Positions 25,005 through 35,060 are shown, counted from the stretch's first letter. The stretch is 64,000 nt of DNA from Knoellia sp. p5-6-4 (GCF_029222705.1 NZ_JARGZF010000002.1:620001-684000); one strand, 5' to 3'. Notes: a model not told the origin generated them from the sequence alone. Program-made: numbers and translations.

Positions 25005-25958
25005 GTGACCACGAGCGACGAGAAGCCCCGCCTCGACCCCCTCGCCGACCTTCTCGACGTCCTCGACCTCGACGAGCTCGGCACCGCGCAGATCGCGGTC
25101 CGCGGCCTGCCCGACGACGACGAGACCGACCTCGGCGAGTCGCAGGCCCAGGTCTTCGTGGGCCGCAGCCAGCCCCAGCCCCACGGCCGGGTGTTCGGCG
25201 GGCAGGTGCTGGCCCAGTCCGTCGTCGCGGCGGGTCGCACGGTGGCCGACGTCGACGGCGGCCGGCGGTCCATCCACTCCCTGCACGCCTACTTCGTGCG
25301 CCCGGGTGACGACAGCCACCCGATCCGGTTCGCCGTGGAGCGGATGCGCGACGGCAACTCGTTCTCCACCCGGCGGGTGCACGCCATCCAGTACGGCAAG
25401 ACGATCCTGTCGATGATCGCCTCGTTCCAGGCACCGGCCGAGGGACTCGACCACCAGGCCGAGATGCCGGCGGCGCCGGACCCCGAGATGCTGCCGTCGG
25501 TCGAGGAGACGCTCGGCACCATCGACCACCCCGCCGCGCAGTTCTTCGCCTACCAGCGACCGATCGACCTGCGGCACGTCGAGGGCCACCTCTACCTCAA
25601 GCCGGGAGCCCAGCGGGCGGCGCACCAGTCGGTCTGGCTCAAGGCGATCGGCTCGCTCCCCGACGACCCGCTGCTGCACGCGGCCGTCCTCGCGTACGCC
25701 TCGGACTACTCGCTGCTCGAGTCGGTGCTGCGCAAGCACGGGCTCGCGTGGTCGGACCGCCGGCTCCGCCCGGCGAGCCTCGACCACGCCATGTGGTTCC
25801 ACCGCCGGGGTCGCGCCGACGACTGGATCCTCTACACCCAGCACTCGCCGTCGGCCTCCAGCGGCCGGGGGCTGGGGGCCGGCCAGATGTTCGCCCCGGA
25901 CGGCACGCTCCTGGCCACCGTGGCGCAGGAGGGCATGATCCGCGTGAAGGACTCGTGA
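25005..25958 (+). CDS. tesB: Acyl-CoA thioesterase II
   Basis: 317 aa, tandem hotdog fold. QPHGRVFGGQVLAQSVVAAGRTV (first hotdog), SLHAYFVRPGDDSHPIRFAVERMRDG, FSTRRVHAIQYGKTILSM, and in the second half YASDYSLLESVLRKHG and SLDHAMWFHRRGRADDWILY, with the catalytic Asp of the TesB type. Hydrolyses medium/long acyl-CoA. TATCGT (24993-24998) is 6 nt before the GTG. The stop overlaps the start of a GNAT gene by one base. Confidence 0.95.
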   Translation: MTTSDEKPRLDPLADLLDVLDLDELGTAQIAVRGLPDDDETDLGESQAQVFVGRSQPQPHGRVFGGQVLAQSVVAAGRTVADVDGGRRSIHSLHAYFVRPGDDSHPIRFAVERMRDGNSFSTRRVHAIQYGKTILSMIASFQAPAEGLDHQAEMPAAPDPEMLPSVEETLGTIDHPAAQFFAYQRPIDLRHVEGHLYLKPGAQRAAHQSVWLKAIGSLPDDPLLHAAVLAYASDYSLLESVLRKHGLAWSDRRLRPASLDHAMWFHRRGRADDWILYTQHSPSASSGRGLGAGQMFAPDGTLLATVAQEGMIRVKDS

Positions 25959-26473
25959 TGCCCGAGCGCGACCCCGGGCGCTGGGTCGTCGACGACCTGC
26001 GGCCGCAGGACCGTGAAGCCTGGTCCCGCCTGCACAGGGGGTACCTCGAGTTCTACGAGTCGGCGCGTCCGGTCGAGGTCTCAACGGTCGTGTGGTCGTG
26101 GCTGATGGACCCGGACCACGAGCTCGAGGCTGTCGTGGTGCGGCCGGCAGCCGACGCCGAGCCCGTGGGACTGGCGCACTACCGGCCGTTCCCCAGGCCG
26201 CTCCACGGCAGCACCGCCTGCTTCCTCGACGACCTGTTCGTCGCCCCCGGGGAGCGGGGCACCGGCGCGGTGGACGCGCTGCTGGCGGCCCTGCAGGAGC
26301 GCTGCGGCGAGCGCGGCTGGAGCCACGTCCGCTGGGTCACCAGGGCGTCCAACACCACGGCGCAGTCGACCTACGACCGGCTGGCGGTGCGCACCGACCT
26401 CCTGACCTACGACCTCGACGCCGCGCCCCGGCCGCTCGAGACCGCTGACTGGTCCGTCGACTCCGCTCCCTGA
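25958..26473 (+). CDS. GNAT family N-acetyltransferase
   Basis: 171 aa. N-terminal LRPQDREAWSRLHRGYLEFY, then CFLDDLFVAPGERGTGAVDALLAAL, the acetyl-CoA loop (Q/RxxGxG/A pattern: ERGTGA), and VRWVTRASNTTAQSTYDRLA, the C-terminal GNAT strand-helix. Substrate unknown. Start codon shares one base with the tesB stop (TGATG), so the two are coupled. Its 3' end overlaps the convergent treZ gene by 67 bp. Confidence 0.88.
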   Translation: MPERDPGRWVVDDLRPQDREAWSRLHRGYLEFYESARPVEVSTVVWSWLMDPDHELEAVVVRPAADAEPVGLAHYRPFPRPLHGSTACFLDDLFVAPGERGTGAVDALLAALQERCGERGWSHVRWVTRASNTTAQSTYDRLAVRTDLLTYDLDAAPRPLETADWSVDSAP

Positions 26474-28341
26474 CGGAGCCGCACCACCGCGACGCCGTGG
26501 CCGGGCAGCCTCAGCCCCTGGTCGTCGACCGCGGTGGCTGCGGGGTCCCACGCGAGCAGCACCGAGCGGATGCCGGCCGGCACCGGAACCGTCTGCTCGG
26601 CCTCGTTGAGGTTGGCAACCGTGCAGACAGCGCCCCGACGCATGACCAGCCACCGGTTGTCGTCGTGGCAGGCAACCTCGACCCGGTCGAGCCGGCCGTC
26701 ACCGAGGTCGGCCTCGCTGCGCCGCAGGGCGATCAGGTCGCGGTACCAGCCCAGCATCCGGGCGTGACCGCGCTCGCGGGCCTCGGCCCAGTCGAGCTGG
26801 CTGCGCCGGTAGGTCGCCTCGTCCTGCGGGTCCGGCACGTCGTCGAAAGCCCAGCCGTGCGACTCGAACTCGCTCCGACGACCCTCGGAGACGGCCTCGC
26901 GGAGCTCGGCGTCGCCGAAGTCGGTGAAGAACTGGAACGGCGTGCTCGCCGCCCACTCCTCACCCATGAACAGCATCGGCGTGTAGGGCGCGGTGAGGTA
27001 GAGGGCCGCGCCGACGGCCTGCTGTCCCGGCGAGGTGATCGCGCTGATGCGGTCGCCCACGGCGCGGTTGCCCACCTGGTCATGGGTCTGCAGGTAGGCC
27101 AGGAAGCGGCGGCCGTCGACGGCCGCTCGGTCGACCCGGGCGCCCCACTCGCTCTCGCGGAAGCTCGAGTACCGGCCGTCATGCAGGAACACCTGGGTGA
27201 GCGTCTTGGCCAGCACGGTGAGGGGACCACCGTCCGGCAGCGGCGGGCTGAAGCCCCCGAAGTCGGCGTAGTAGCCCTGGCGCTCCCCCGTCAGTGAGAC
27301 GTGGAGGGCGTGGTGCACGTCGTCGTCCCACTGCGCGTCCATGCCCCGGCCGCCCTCGGAGGTCGGCGTGACCATGGCCGGGTCGTTGAGGTCGCTCTCG
27401 GCGATCAGCGTCAGCGGGCGCCCGAGCCGGAGCTCGAGGGCCTTGACCTCGTCGGCGAGCTGCGCCAGGACGTGCCGGTCGGAGTCGTCGCGCAGCTCGT
27501 GCACCGCGTCGAGCCGCAGCGCGTCGACGCGGAACTCCCCGAACCAGCGAAGCGCGTTGTCGATGATCCAGCGGCGGACCTCTTGGCTGCCCTCCTGGTC
27601 GAGGTTCAGCGCCGCACCCCACGGGGTGGCGTGCGCGTCGGTGAAGTACGGCCCGAAGGTGCCGAGGTAGTTCCCCGCGGGGCCGAGGTGGTTGTAGACC
27701 ACGTCCAGGCACACCCCGAGCCCGCGCTGGTGGCAGGCGTCGACGAAGCGCTGCAGGGCAGCCGGCCCCCCGTAGGCCTCGTGCACGGCATACGGGGCGA
27801 CGCCGTCGTAACCCCAGTTCCACCGGCCGTCGAAGGCGGCCACCGGCATGAGCTCCACGACGTCGACCCCGAGGTCGACGAGGTGGTCGAGCCTGCCGAC
27901 GGCGGAGTCCAAGGTGCCCTCAGGGGTGAACGTGCCGACATGCAGCTCGTAGACGACGCCACCGAGCGTCCCGAGGCCCTGCTGCGGGCCCGCCCAGGTG
28001 CTGTCGGTCCACTCGTGGGCGCCGGTGTCGAAGGTGCGGCTCGGGCCGTGCACGCCGTGGGGCTGCCAGGCGCTGCGCGGGTCCGGGCGGGGCTCACCCC
28101 CGTCGACGCTGAAGGCGTAGTCGAGCGGCCCGCTCGCAGCCGTGGTCCGCCAGGTCCACCAGCCACCCCCTGCTGCCGTCATGGACTGGACCGCCGGGTC
28201 CTCGTCCGGGGAACCGACGTGCACGGCCACGCGCTGGGCGTCGGGCGCCCAGACCCTGAGCTCGTGGCTCCTCGATGCCTGGCCCGTGGGCCGGCCCCGG
28301 CCCGCCGTCGTCGTTCTGCTGCCGCGCTGTTCAGTACTCAT
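26407..28341 (-). CDS. treZ: Malto-oligosyltrehalose trehalohydrolase
   Basis: 644 aa from ATG 28341, overlapping the treY stop by 11 bp. Releases trehalose from maltooligosyl trehalose. N-terminal CBM48-like domain (ELRVWAPDAQRVAVHVG). GH13 core has DVVELMPVAAFDGRWNWGYDG, CLDVVYNHLGPAGN, FRVDALRLDAVHEL with the nucleophile Asp, LIAESDLND with the catalytic Glu, and LQTHDQVGNRA with the third Asp. PYTPMLFMGEEW is also typical. Third gene of the treX-treY-treZ operon. Confidence 0.95.
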   Translation of the reverse strand: MSTEQRGSRTTTAGRGRPTGQASRSHELRVWAPDAQRVAVHVGSPDEDPAVQSMTAAGGGWWTWRTTAASGPLDYAFSVDGGEPRPDPRSAWQPHGVHGPSRTFDTGAHEWTDSTWAGPQQGLGTLGGVVYELHVGTFTPEGTLDSAVGRLDHLVDLGVDVVELMPVAAFDGRWNWGYDGVAPYAVHEAYGGPAALQRFVDACHQRGLGVCLDVVYNHLGPAGNYLGTFGPYFTDAHATPWGAALNLDQEGSQEVRRWIIDNALRWFGEFRVDALRLDAVHELRDDSDRHVLAQLADEVKALELRLGRPLTLIAESDLNDPAMVTPTSEGGRGMDAQWDDDVHHALHVSLTGERQGYYADFGGFSPPLPDGGPLTVLAKTLTQVFLHDGRYSSFRESEWGARVDRAAVDGRRFLAYLQTHDQVGNRAVGDRISAITSPGQQAVGAALYLTAPYTPMLFMGEEWAASTPFQFFTDFGDAELREAVSEGRRSEFESHGWAFDDVPDPQDEATYRRSQLDWAEARERGHARMLGWYRDLIALRRSEADLGDGRLDRVEVACHDDNRWLVMRRGAVCTVANLNEAEQTVPVPAGIRSVLLAWDPAATAVDDQGLRLPGHGVAVVRLRQGAESTDQSAVSSGRGAASRS

Positions 28342-30805
28342 CGCGGACAAGCAAAGCGACCGGCAGGCCGGCGAGCAACTCCGCCACCGGGATGCCCTCG
28401 CTGTCGTGGGTCGAGGTGGTCTGCCCCGTGAGCAGGTCGCGCCAGGTGCCCGGTGGCAGGGAGACCCGGTGGGCACCCCAGCCCCCGGCCGCCTCGAGGC
28501 CCGCGGCCAGCCTGGTCACCACGGCGACCGCCTGCACGCCGGACGCGTCGCCCCGACCGACACCGAGGGCGTGCGGGGTGGTCGCCGCGAGGGGCTCGTA
28601 GGCCGCGGCCTCGCCGGTGAACCACTCCGGGTGCTTGCGCCGCAGGCGCAGCGCCCGCGAGGTGACGAGCAGCTTGTCGTCGTCGAGGTCGGCGGGGGCC
28701 GCTCCCCCGTCGAGCGCCTCGAGCCGGCGTCGGCGCTCGGTGAAGTCGACCGGCCGCCTGTTGTCGGGGTCGACGAGTGAGAGGTCGACCAGCTCGGTGC
28801 CCTGGTAGACGTCGGGCACCCCCGGCATGACGAGCTGGAGCAGCTTCTGCCCCAGGACGGCCGCGCGGGTGTACTCCCCCGTCTCCTCGTGCCAGGCCTC
28901 GATGTGCCTTGCGAGCGCCGGGTCGGAAGCGAGCCCGTCGACGAAACGGGCAACGGCCTCCTCGTAGCCCTCGTCGGGGTCGGTCCACGTCGTGTGCGCC
29001 TTGGCCTCGCGGACGGCCTTGGTGGCATAGCCCTGGAGCCGCTCGCGGTCGATCGGCCAGGCACCCACGGCCGTCTGCCACAGGAGGTACTCGGTCGCAG
29101 CGTCGAGCCGCTCCTGCCGGTGGGGCTTCGCCAGCCGACGTGCCTCGTCGAGCCACCGCCCCCACTCGTGGGGACGCTCGGAGATGACGCCGATGCGGGC
29201 CCTGACGTCCTCGGAGCGCTTGGTGTCGTGGGTGGACAGCGTGGTCATGGCGGTCGGCCACGAGGCCAGCTGCCGCTCGGCGAAGTCGTGCAGCTCCCCC
29301 ACGCCGGTGCCGAGGTGCGCCGGGTTGCCGCCGACCTCGTTGAGCGACACCAGCCGGACGTAGCGGTAGAAGGCGGTGTCCTCGATGGCCTTGGCCATCA
29401 CCGGCCCACAGGTCTGCTGGAACCGCACCACGAGGTCGTCGGCTGCTGCCCGGTCGGCCGGCTCCGCGCCGGTGCCCAGGACCAGCTGGCGGATCCGGGA
29501 GAGGGTCCGGTGGTCCGAGTCGGCCAGCGTGGTCTCGGCCCGGTCGCACGCCTCCTCGACCACCGCGACCTGCTCGGACCGCGCCCGCTCCCCCGGCCTG
29601 ATGTAGGCGCGGTAGCGGTCCATGGCGACGAGCAGCGCCTCGAGCGCGCGCCGCGACGCCGCAGGATCGAGGTCCGGGTCGACCCGCGCCACCAGACGCA
29701 GCAACCGGTTGACCTCGGCCGTCTGGATCCGTTCGACGACAAGGCGTTTCGCCTCGTCGATGATCTCCTCGAGGGCGCGGTGGTCGCCGGTCAGCTCGCG
29801 CGCCAGCGCGGTCAGGTCGCCCTCGGACGACGGGTCGACGAACACGCCGCCGACCCGCAGCAGGGTGTCGTAGCCGGTCGTGCCGGCACAGCGCCAGTCG
29901 TCCGGCAGCTCCTCGTGGCCCTCCAAGATCTTCTCGGCCACGACCCACGAGTCGCCGGTGGCCTCAGCGAGCCGGTCGAGGTAGCCGCGCGGGTCGGCCA
30001 GGCCGTCGGGGTGGTCGATGCGCAGGCCGTCGAGCTCGCCCTTGCGGACCAGCTCGAGCAGCAGGGCGTGGGTGGCGTCGAAGACCTCCGGGTCCTCGAC
30101 CCGTACCGCCGCGAGCGTGGTGACGTCGAAGAAGCGCCGGTAGTTCAGCTCGTCGCCGCCCTCGCGCCAGTAGGCGAGCCGGTACGCCTGTGCCGCAAGC
30201 AGATCGGGAAGGTCGAGGCTCTCGGTGCCGGGACGCACGGGGAACTGGTGGTCGTGGTAGCGCACCACCGTCTCGTCGCCGTTCTGCCCGCCCGAGTGCT
30301 CGACGGCCAGCTCGCCGTCCGCCAGCACCTCCTCGAGCGCGGCGCCCAGCACCGGCATGAGCACCCGCCCGTCACCTGCCTCCCAGTCGATGTCGAACCA
30401 GTGCGCGAACTCGGAGTCCCTGCCCTCGCGCAGCAGCGACCACCACTGGTGGTTGAGGTATGCCGGCGACGGCACCGTCATGTGGTTCGGCACCACGTCC
30501 GCGACGGCGCGGACGCCGTGCTCGCGCAGCCGCGCCACCATCCGGTCGTAGGCCTCGCGACCGCCCGCCTCCTCGTTGAGCCGGCTGTGGTCGACGACGT
30601 CGTAGCCGTGCGTCGAGCCGGGGGCGGGCTGCAGCACCGGAGACAGGTAGGCGTGCGAAACTCCCAGCGCCGCAAGGTAGTCCGCTTGCGCGGACGCGTC
30701 CTCGAAGGTGAAGGTGGGCTGGATCTGCAGACGGTACGTGGCCGACGGGACAGGACGCCCGGGTGCCGGGCGGTGCGCCACGCGGCCGGACGGCATACCG
30801 GTCAT
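28331..30805 (-). CDS. treY: Malto-oligosyltrehalose synthase
   Basis: 824 aa from ATG 30805, whose ATGA overlaps the treX stop. Intramolecular transglucosylase that turns the reducing end of maltooligosaccharides into an alpha,alpha-1,1 bond. PSATYRLQIQPTFTFEDA is the family start. AVADVVPNHMTVPSP, DGLRIDHPDGLADPRGYL with the nucleophile, WVVAEKILEGHEELPDDW with the catalytic Glu and LSTHDTKRSEDVRARI with the third Asp are the GH13 regions. PGVPDVYQGTE lies near the end. Translationally coupled on both sides. Confidence 0.95.
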   Translation of the reverse strand: MTGMPSGRVAHRPAPGRPVPSATYRLQIQPTFTFEDASAQADYLAALGVSHAYLSPVLQPAPGSTHGYDVVDHSRLNEEAGGREAYDRMVARLREHGVRAVADVVPNHMTVPSPAYLNHQWWSLLREGRDSEFAHWFDIDWEAGDGRVLMPVLGAALEEVLADGELAVEHSGGQNGDETVVRYHDHQFPVRPGTESLDLPDLLAAQAYRLAYWREGGDELNYRRFFDVTTLAAVRVEDPEVFDATHALLLELVRKGELDGLRIDHPDGLADPRGYLDRLAEATGDSWVVAEKILEGHEELPDDWRCAGTTGYDTLLRVGGVFVDPSSEGDLTALARELTGDHRALEEIIDEAKRLVVERIQTAEVNRLLRLVARVDPDLDPAASRRALEALLVAMDRYRAYIRPGERARSEQVAVVEEACDRAETTLADSDHRTLSRIRQLVLGTGAEPADRAAADDLVVRFQQTCGPVMAKAIEDTAFYRYVRLVSLNEVGGNPAHLGTGVGELHDFAERQLASWPTAMTTLSTHDTKRSEDVRARIGVISERPHEWGRWLDEARRLAKPHRQERLDAATEYLLWQTAVGAWPIDRERLQGYATKAVREAKAHTTWTDPDEGYEEAVARFVDGLASDPALARHIEAWHEETGEYTRAAVLGQKLLQLVMPGVPDVYQGTELVDLSLVDPDNRRPVDFTERRRRLEALDGGAAPADLDDDKLLVTSRALRLRRKHPEWFTGEAAAYEPLAATTPHALGVGRGDASGVQAVAVVTRLAAGLEAAGGWGAHRVSLPPGTWRDLLTGQTTSTHDSEGIPVAELLAGLPVALLVRDEY

Positions 30806-32973
30806 CGGCGCCGCTCGGCGGCGCCTGCCGCAGACGTGGCCTGCCGCTCCAGGGGGCAGCGCAGCACCACGACGCTGCGTGCCTGCGCGGTCACCTGCGA
30901 CCCGGGCGTGAAGACGAGCTCCGGGTCGATGTCCTGCGCGCCGGTGTCGATGTCGACCAGCCAGCCACCGCCGTAGTCCTCGTCGGGCAGGGTGAACCGC
31001 AGGGGCTCGTGGTGGCCGTTGAAGAGGACGAGGAAGTTGTCGTCGACGATGCGCTGGCCGCGGGTGTCGGGCTCGGGGATCGTCGAGCCGTTGAGGAAGA
31101 CCGCCATCGACCTGGCGTAGCCGTTGGCCCAGCTCTCCTCGTCCATGTGCCCGCCACCGGGCTCGAACCACTCGATGTCGCCGACCTCCGACTCGCCGCC
31201 GTGGTCAGGACTGCCGGCGAAGAATCTGCGCCGGTGGAAGACAGGGTGCTCCCGGCGCAGCTCGATCAGGCGACGCGTGAAGTGGAGCAGGTCCAGCTGG
31301 TCCTCGTCGAGGTCCCAGTCGACCCACGAGATCTCGTTGTCCTGGCAGTAGCCGTTGTTGTTGCCGCCCTGGGTGCGACCGATCTCGTCGCCGTGCAGGA
31401 GCATCGGCACGCCCTGCGAGACCAGGAGCGTCGTGAGGAAGTTGCGTTGCTGGCGCAGGCGCAGGTCGGCCACCTCGGGGTCGTCGGTCGGCCCCTCGAC
31501 GCCGCAGTTCCACGAGCGGTTGTGGCTCTCGCCGTCGTTGCCTCCCTCACCGTTGGCGTCGTTGTGCTTCTCGTTGTAGGACACCAGGTCTCGCAAGGTG
31601 AACCCGTCGTGGGCCGTGACGAAGTTGATCGACGCGATGGGGTGCCGGCCGTCGCCCTGGTAGAGGTCGGAGGAGCCGGTGATGCGCGAGGCGAACTCCC
31701 CGAGCGTTGCGGCCTCGCCGCGCCAGAAGTCGCGCACCGTGTCGCGGTACTTGCCGTTCCACTCGGTCCACAGAGGCGGGAAGTTGCCCACCTGGTAACC
31801 GCCCTCGCCGACGTCCCAGGGCTCCGCGATGAGCTTGACCTGGCTGACGACCGGGTCCTGCTGGACGAGGTCGAAGAAGGCCGACAGCTTGTCGACCTCG
31901 TGGAACTGGCGGGCCAGGGTGGCGGCGAGGTCGAAGCGGAAGCCGTCGACGTGCATCTCGGTGACCCAGTAGCGCAGCGAGTCCATGATCAGCTGGAGCA
32001 CGTGCGGGCTGCGCATGAGCAGGCTGTTGCCGGTGCCCGTCGTGTCGTAGTAGTGCGCCTTGTCGTCGTCGACGAGCCGGTAGTAGTTGGCGTTGTCTAT
32101 GCCGCGGAAGGAGAGCGTCGGGCCCATGTGGTTGCCCTCGGCGGTGTGGTTGTAGACGACGTCGAGGATGACCTCGATGCCGGCCTCGTGGAGCGACTTG
32201 ACCATGCCCTTGAACTCGGCGACCTGCTCGCCGCGCGTGCCGAAGGCGGCGTACTCGTTGTGGGGCGCGAGGAAGCCGATGGTGTTGTAGCCCCAATAGT
32301 TCCGCAGACCCTTGTCGAGCAGGGTGAAGTCCTGCACGAACTGGTGCACCGGCATCAGCTCGATCGCGGTGATGCCGAGCTCCTGCAGGTGGGCGATGGT
32401 CACCGGGTGACCGATGCCGGCGTAGGTGCCGCGGATCTCCTCCGGGATGTCGGGGTGGTTCTGCGTGAGGCCCTTGACGTGGGCCTCGTAGATGACGCTC
32501 TCGTGGTACTGGTGCCTCGGCGACCGGTCCTGGCCCCAGTCGAAGAAGGGGTTGACGACAACCGACAGCATCGTGTGGCCAAGGCTGTCGTGAGTGTTGA
32601 GCTCGTCCGCGTTGTCGGCCTCGCCGTCCTCGAAGTGGTAGGAGAACAGGGACTCGTCGCCGTCGGACATGCCGTCGAAGGCCTTGGCGTAGGGGTCGAG
32701 CAGCAGCTTCGAGGGGTTGCACCGGTGCCCGTGGGCCGGGTCGTAGGGACCGTGCACCCGGTAGCCGTAGCGCTGGCCGGGCTGGACGCCCGGGATGTAG
32801 CCGTGCCAGACGAAGCCGTCGACCTCCGGGAGGTCGATGCGGGTCTCCTCGCCGTCGTCCCCGATCAGGCACAGCTCGACGCGCTCGGCCGCCTCGGAGA
32901 AGAGGGCGAAGTTGACGCCGGTGCCGTCGTAGGTCGCGCCGAGGGGGTAGGCGTTGCCGGGCCAGATCTCCAT
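30802..32973 (-). CDS. treX: Glycogen debranching enzyme (TreX/GlgX)
   Basis: 723 aa. Hydrolyses alpha-1,6 branches of glycogen or limit dextrin, supplying linear chains to TreY. CBM48 domain at the start (PLGATYDGTGVNFALFSEAAERVELCL), then GH13: ILDVVYNHTAEGN, GFRFDLAATLAR with the nucleophile, KLIAEPWDVGEGGYQVG with the acid/base Glu, and FVTAHDGFTLRDLVSYNEKHN with the third Asp. Length matches GlgX/TreX. First gene of the operon. The start has AAAGGGA close upstream, and a 190-bp gap separates it from the divergent SDR gene. Confidence 0.95.
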   Translation of the reverse strand: MEIWPGNAYPLGATYDGTGVNFALFSEAAERVELCLIGDDGEETRIDLPEVDGFVWHGYIPGVQPGQRYGYRVHGPYDPAHGHRCNPSKLLLDPYAKAFDGMSDGDESLFSYHFEDGEADNADELNTHDSLGHTMLSVVVNPFFDWGQDRSPRHQYHESVIYEAHVKGLTQNHPDIPEEIRGTYAGIGHPVTIAHLQELGITAIELMPVHQFVQDFTLLDKGLRNYWGYNTIGFLAPHNEYAAFGTRGEQVAEFKGMVKSLHEAGIEVILDVVYNHTAEGNHMGPTLSFRGIDNANYYRLVDDDKAHYYDTTGTGNSLLMRSPHVLQLIMDSLRYWVTEMHVDGFRFDLAATLARQFHEVDKLSAFFDLVQQDPVVSQVKLIAEPWDVGEGGYQVGNFPPLWTEWNGKYRDTVRDFWRGEAATLGEFASRITGSSDLYQGDGRHPIASINFVTAHDGFTLRDLVSYNEKHNDANGEGGNDGESHNRSWNCGVEGPTDDPEVADLRLRQQRNFLTTLLVSQGVPMLLHGDEIGRTQGGNNNGYCQDNEISWVDWDLDEDQLDLLHFTRRLIELRREHPVFHRRRFFAGSPDHGGESEVGDIEWFEPGGGHMDEESWANGYARSMAVFLNGSTIPEPDTRGQRIVDDNFLVLFNGHHEPLRFTLPDEDYGGGWLVDIDTGAQDIDPELVFTPGSQVTAQARSVVVLRCPLERQATSAAGAAERRR

Positions 32974-33163
32974 GGGTCCCTTTCATAAGGGGTGTGGGGT
33001 GCGGCGAAGGCCGCAGGACGTCCGAGGACGTCAGCGGCCTCAATCCGCCATTGTGCTGTATGCCGGGCGGCAGCACGATTCCTCCGCGGCCCCTGGACCA
33101 CCTGCAGTAAGCGGCCGCTCAGTAAACTCGGGCCACCTGCCGCAACCCGAACCTGGAGGACCC

Positions 33164-33919
33164 ATGAGCACCCCGCGCGTCGCCATCGTGACCGGAGCCG
33201 CCCGCGGCATCGGAGCCGCCACCGCCCAGCGCCTGGCGAAGGACGGCCACGCCGTCGCGGTGCTCGACCTCGACGAGGCGGCCTGCGCGTCGACCGTCGA
33301 GGCCGTCACGGCTGCCGGCGGCCGCGCCATCGCCGTCGGGGTGGATGTGTCGAAGGCGGACCAGGTCGAGGCCGCGGTCGCGCGCGTGGCCGACGAGCTC
33401 GGCGCGCCGACGATCCTGGTGAACAACGCCGGCATCATCCGCGACAACCTGATCTTCAAGATGACCGAGGACGACTGGGACGCCGTCATGGCAGTGCACC
33501 TGCGCGGCGCCTTCCTCATGACCAGGGCGGTGCAGGCCCACATGACGCAGGAGAAGTGGGGCCGGATCGTCAACCTCTCCTCCAGCTCGGCCCAGGGCAA
33601 CCGCGGACAGGCAAACTACTCGGCTGCCAAGGCCGGCCTGCAGGGCTTCAGCAAGACGCTCGCCATCGAGCTCGGCAAGTTCGGGGTCACCGCCAACGCC
33701 GTCGCCCCCGGCTTCATCCAGACCGAGATGACCAGGTCGACCGCCGAGCGCATGGGCGTCTCGTTCGAGGACTTCATCGCCCACTCGGCGTCCCAGATCC
33801 CCGTGCAGCGGGTCGGCCAGCCCGAGGACATCGCCGCGACGATCTCGTTCCTCTGCAGCGAGGACGCCGGCTTCGTCTCCGGCCAGGTCATCTACGTCGC
33901 GGGCGGCCCGCTCGACTGA
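33164..33919 (+). CDS. SDR oxidoreductase, 3-oxoacyl-ACP reductase (FabG) type
   Basis: 251 aa from ATG 33164 with GGAGGA 3-4 nt upstream. Rossmann motif VTGAARGIGAATAQRLA, NNAGI, catalytic Ser in IVNLSSSSAQGNRGQ, YSAAKAG with the Tyr-x-x-x-Lys pair, and PGFIQTEMT. NAD(P)H-dependent reduction of 3-ketoacyl thioesters is likely, but the family is broad and there is no fatty-acid operon around it. Divergent from treX. A GTATGCC heptamer lies upstream at 33058. Confidence 0.88.
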   Translation: MSTPRVAIVTGAARGIGAATAQRLAKDGHAVAVLDLDEAACASTVEAVTAAGGRAIAVGVDVSKADQVEAAVARVADELGAPTILVNNAGIIRDNLIFKMTEDDWDAVMAVHLRGAFLMTRAVQAHMTQEKWGRIVNLSSSSAQGNRGQANYSAAKAGLQGFSKTLAIELGKFGVTANAVAPGFIQTEMTRSTAERMGVSFEDFIAHSASQIPVQRVGQPEDIAATISFLCSEDAGFVSGQVIYVAGGPLD

Positions 33920-34017
33920 CCAGCCGGCCCGAAGCCGACCCGCCCCGAGCCGCCTCCCACCTAGACTCCTCCCGCGCCGGCAGTCGGCGTGCGGGGCAGC
34001 GGCAGGGGGAAACGGCG

Positions 34018-34932
34018 ATGGAACAGCCACCGCAGGTGGCCCGGCCCACGCGGGCGCCGATCGAGGTCCGCTGCGACAAAGCCGTGACGTCAGCCCTGAC
34101 GCGCGCTGCCGTGGGACGGGCGCTGCTCGGCTGGACCGGCTTCGGGCTCGCGATGGCCGCTGCCCTGAGCGGGGCGACGGTCGGCCTGCTGTTCCGCTCC
34201 CTCGTCATGGCGGCCGTCGTGACGGCCGTGGTCATGGCGTTCCAGGTGGGGCTCGTCCTCCGGTACGCCCGCCGCAGCATCCGCCTCACAGCTGCCCCGG
34301 GTCAGGTGATCACCACCGCCTACGACGTCGAGGGGCGGCTCGTGCTGACCACCGCCCTCGGCACAGCCGTTCTCGACGCCGGGTCCGTGGACCGTGTCCG
34401 TCGCGGCCGCGCGACCGTGGCCTTCAGGTACCGGCGGAGCCGCGCCTGGGGGCTGCTCGCAGCCCGGCTGCTCACCGCCGACGATGCCGCGTTCCTGCTC
34501 GGCGACCCGGCCCCCTCCCGGCACCGCCCCCTGGCCCTGCGCAGCGCCGACGGTGTGATGAGCACCATCGGGCTCCTGCTCTTCCTCGCGTGGGCGGCCT
34601 TCGCTCCGGGGCTGGTGTCCCTGGTGCTGGCCGGCGCCGTGGCGCTGGCGTTCCTCGCCTTCCTCGCCGGACCGGCCCTCGCGGTCCGACGCGCCCTGCC
34701 CGTGGGAGAGCTGGTCATGGCCGACGTCACGGAGCGCGGCCTCGCCGTACACCAGCACCTCGAGCGCGCGTTCCTGCCGTGGCCCACGTTCCGCTCCGTC
34801 GGGGTGACCCGTCACGCCGTCGTCCTACGCGCCGGCACGGGTCACGTCGCCCTCCCCCGGGCTCTCTTCCCGGTGGGAGACCTCGGCCGCCTCCAGGACA
34901 GCGTCAGGAACGTCCAGACCAGCGCGGCTTGA
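34018..34932 (+). CDS. Membrane protein with YcxB-like domains, unknown function
   Basis: 304 aa from ATG 34018, preceded by AGGGGGAA. Two membrane hairpins (about residues 35-80 and 180-220) each precede a beta-rich segment (QVITTAYDVEGRLVLTTALGTAVLD and MADVTERGLAVHQHLERAFLPWPTF). The second resembles the YcxB-like C-terminal domain. The internal duplication of hairpin plus beta segment is visible. No enzymatic motif. Role not known. Confidence 0.6.
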   Translation: MEQPPQVARPTRAPIEVRCDKAVTSALTRAAVGRALLGWTGFGLAMAAALSGATVGLLFRSLVMAAVVTAVVMAFQVGLVLRYARRSIRLTAAPGQVITTAYDVEGRLVLTTALGTAVLDAGSVDRVRRGRATVAFRYRRSRAWGLLAARLLTADDAAFLLGDPAPSRHRPLALRSADGVMSTIGLLLFLAWAAFAPGLVSLVLAGAVALAFLAFLAGPALAVRRALPVGELVMADVTERGLAVHQHLERAFLPWPTFRSVGVTRHAVVLRAGTGHVALPRALFPVGDLGRLQDSVRNVQTSAA

Positions 34933-35048
34933 GGGTGGCACCCCAGCCGGGCACCACGGCATACGCGGCGGTGGTCGACGGACGCCGGAACGAGGGCTCC
35001 CATGAGGGGGTTGACGAGGTCCGGAGAGAGGCGCATAGTTTCCCTATT

Positions 35049-35060
35049 GGTTAATAAACC
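35049..35060. promoter_or_regulatory. GGTTAATAAACC inverted repeat, probable ArsR operator
   Basis: GGTT-AATA-AACC, plus a further GGTTAA at 35065-35070, ends 15 bp before the ArsR-type start. Much AT-richer than its surroundings. Autoregulation at such a site is usual for ArsR/SRPBCC modules. Confidence 0.55.
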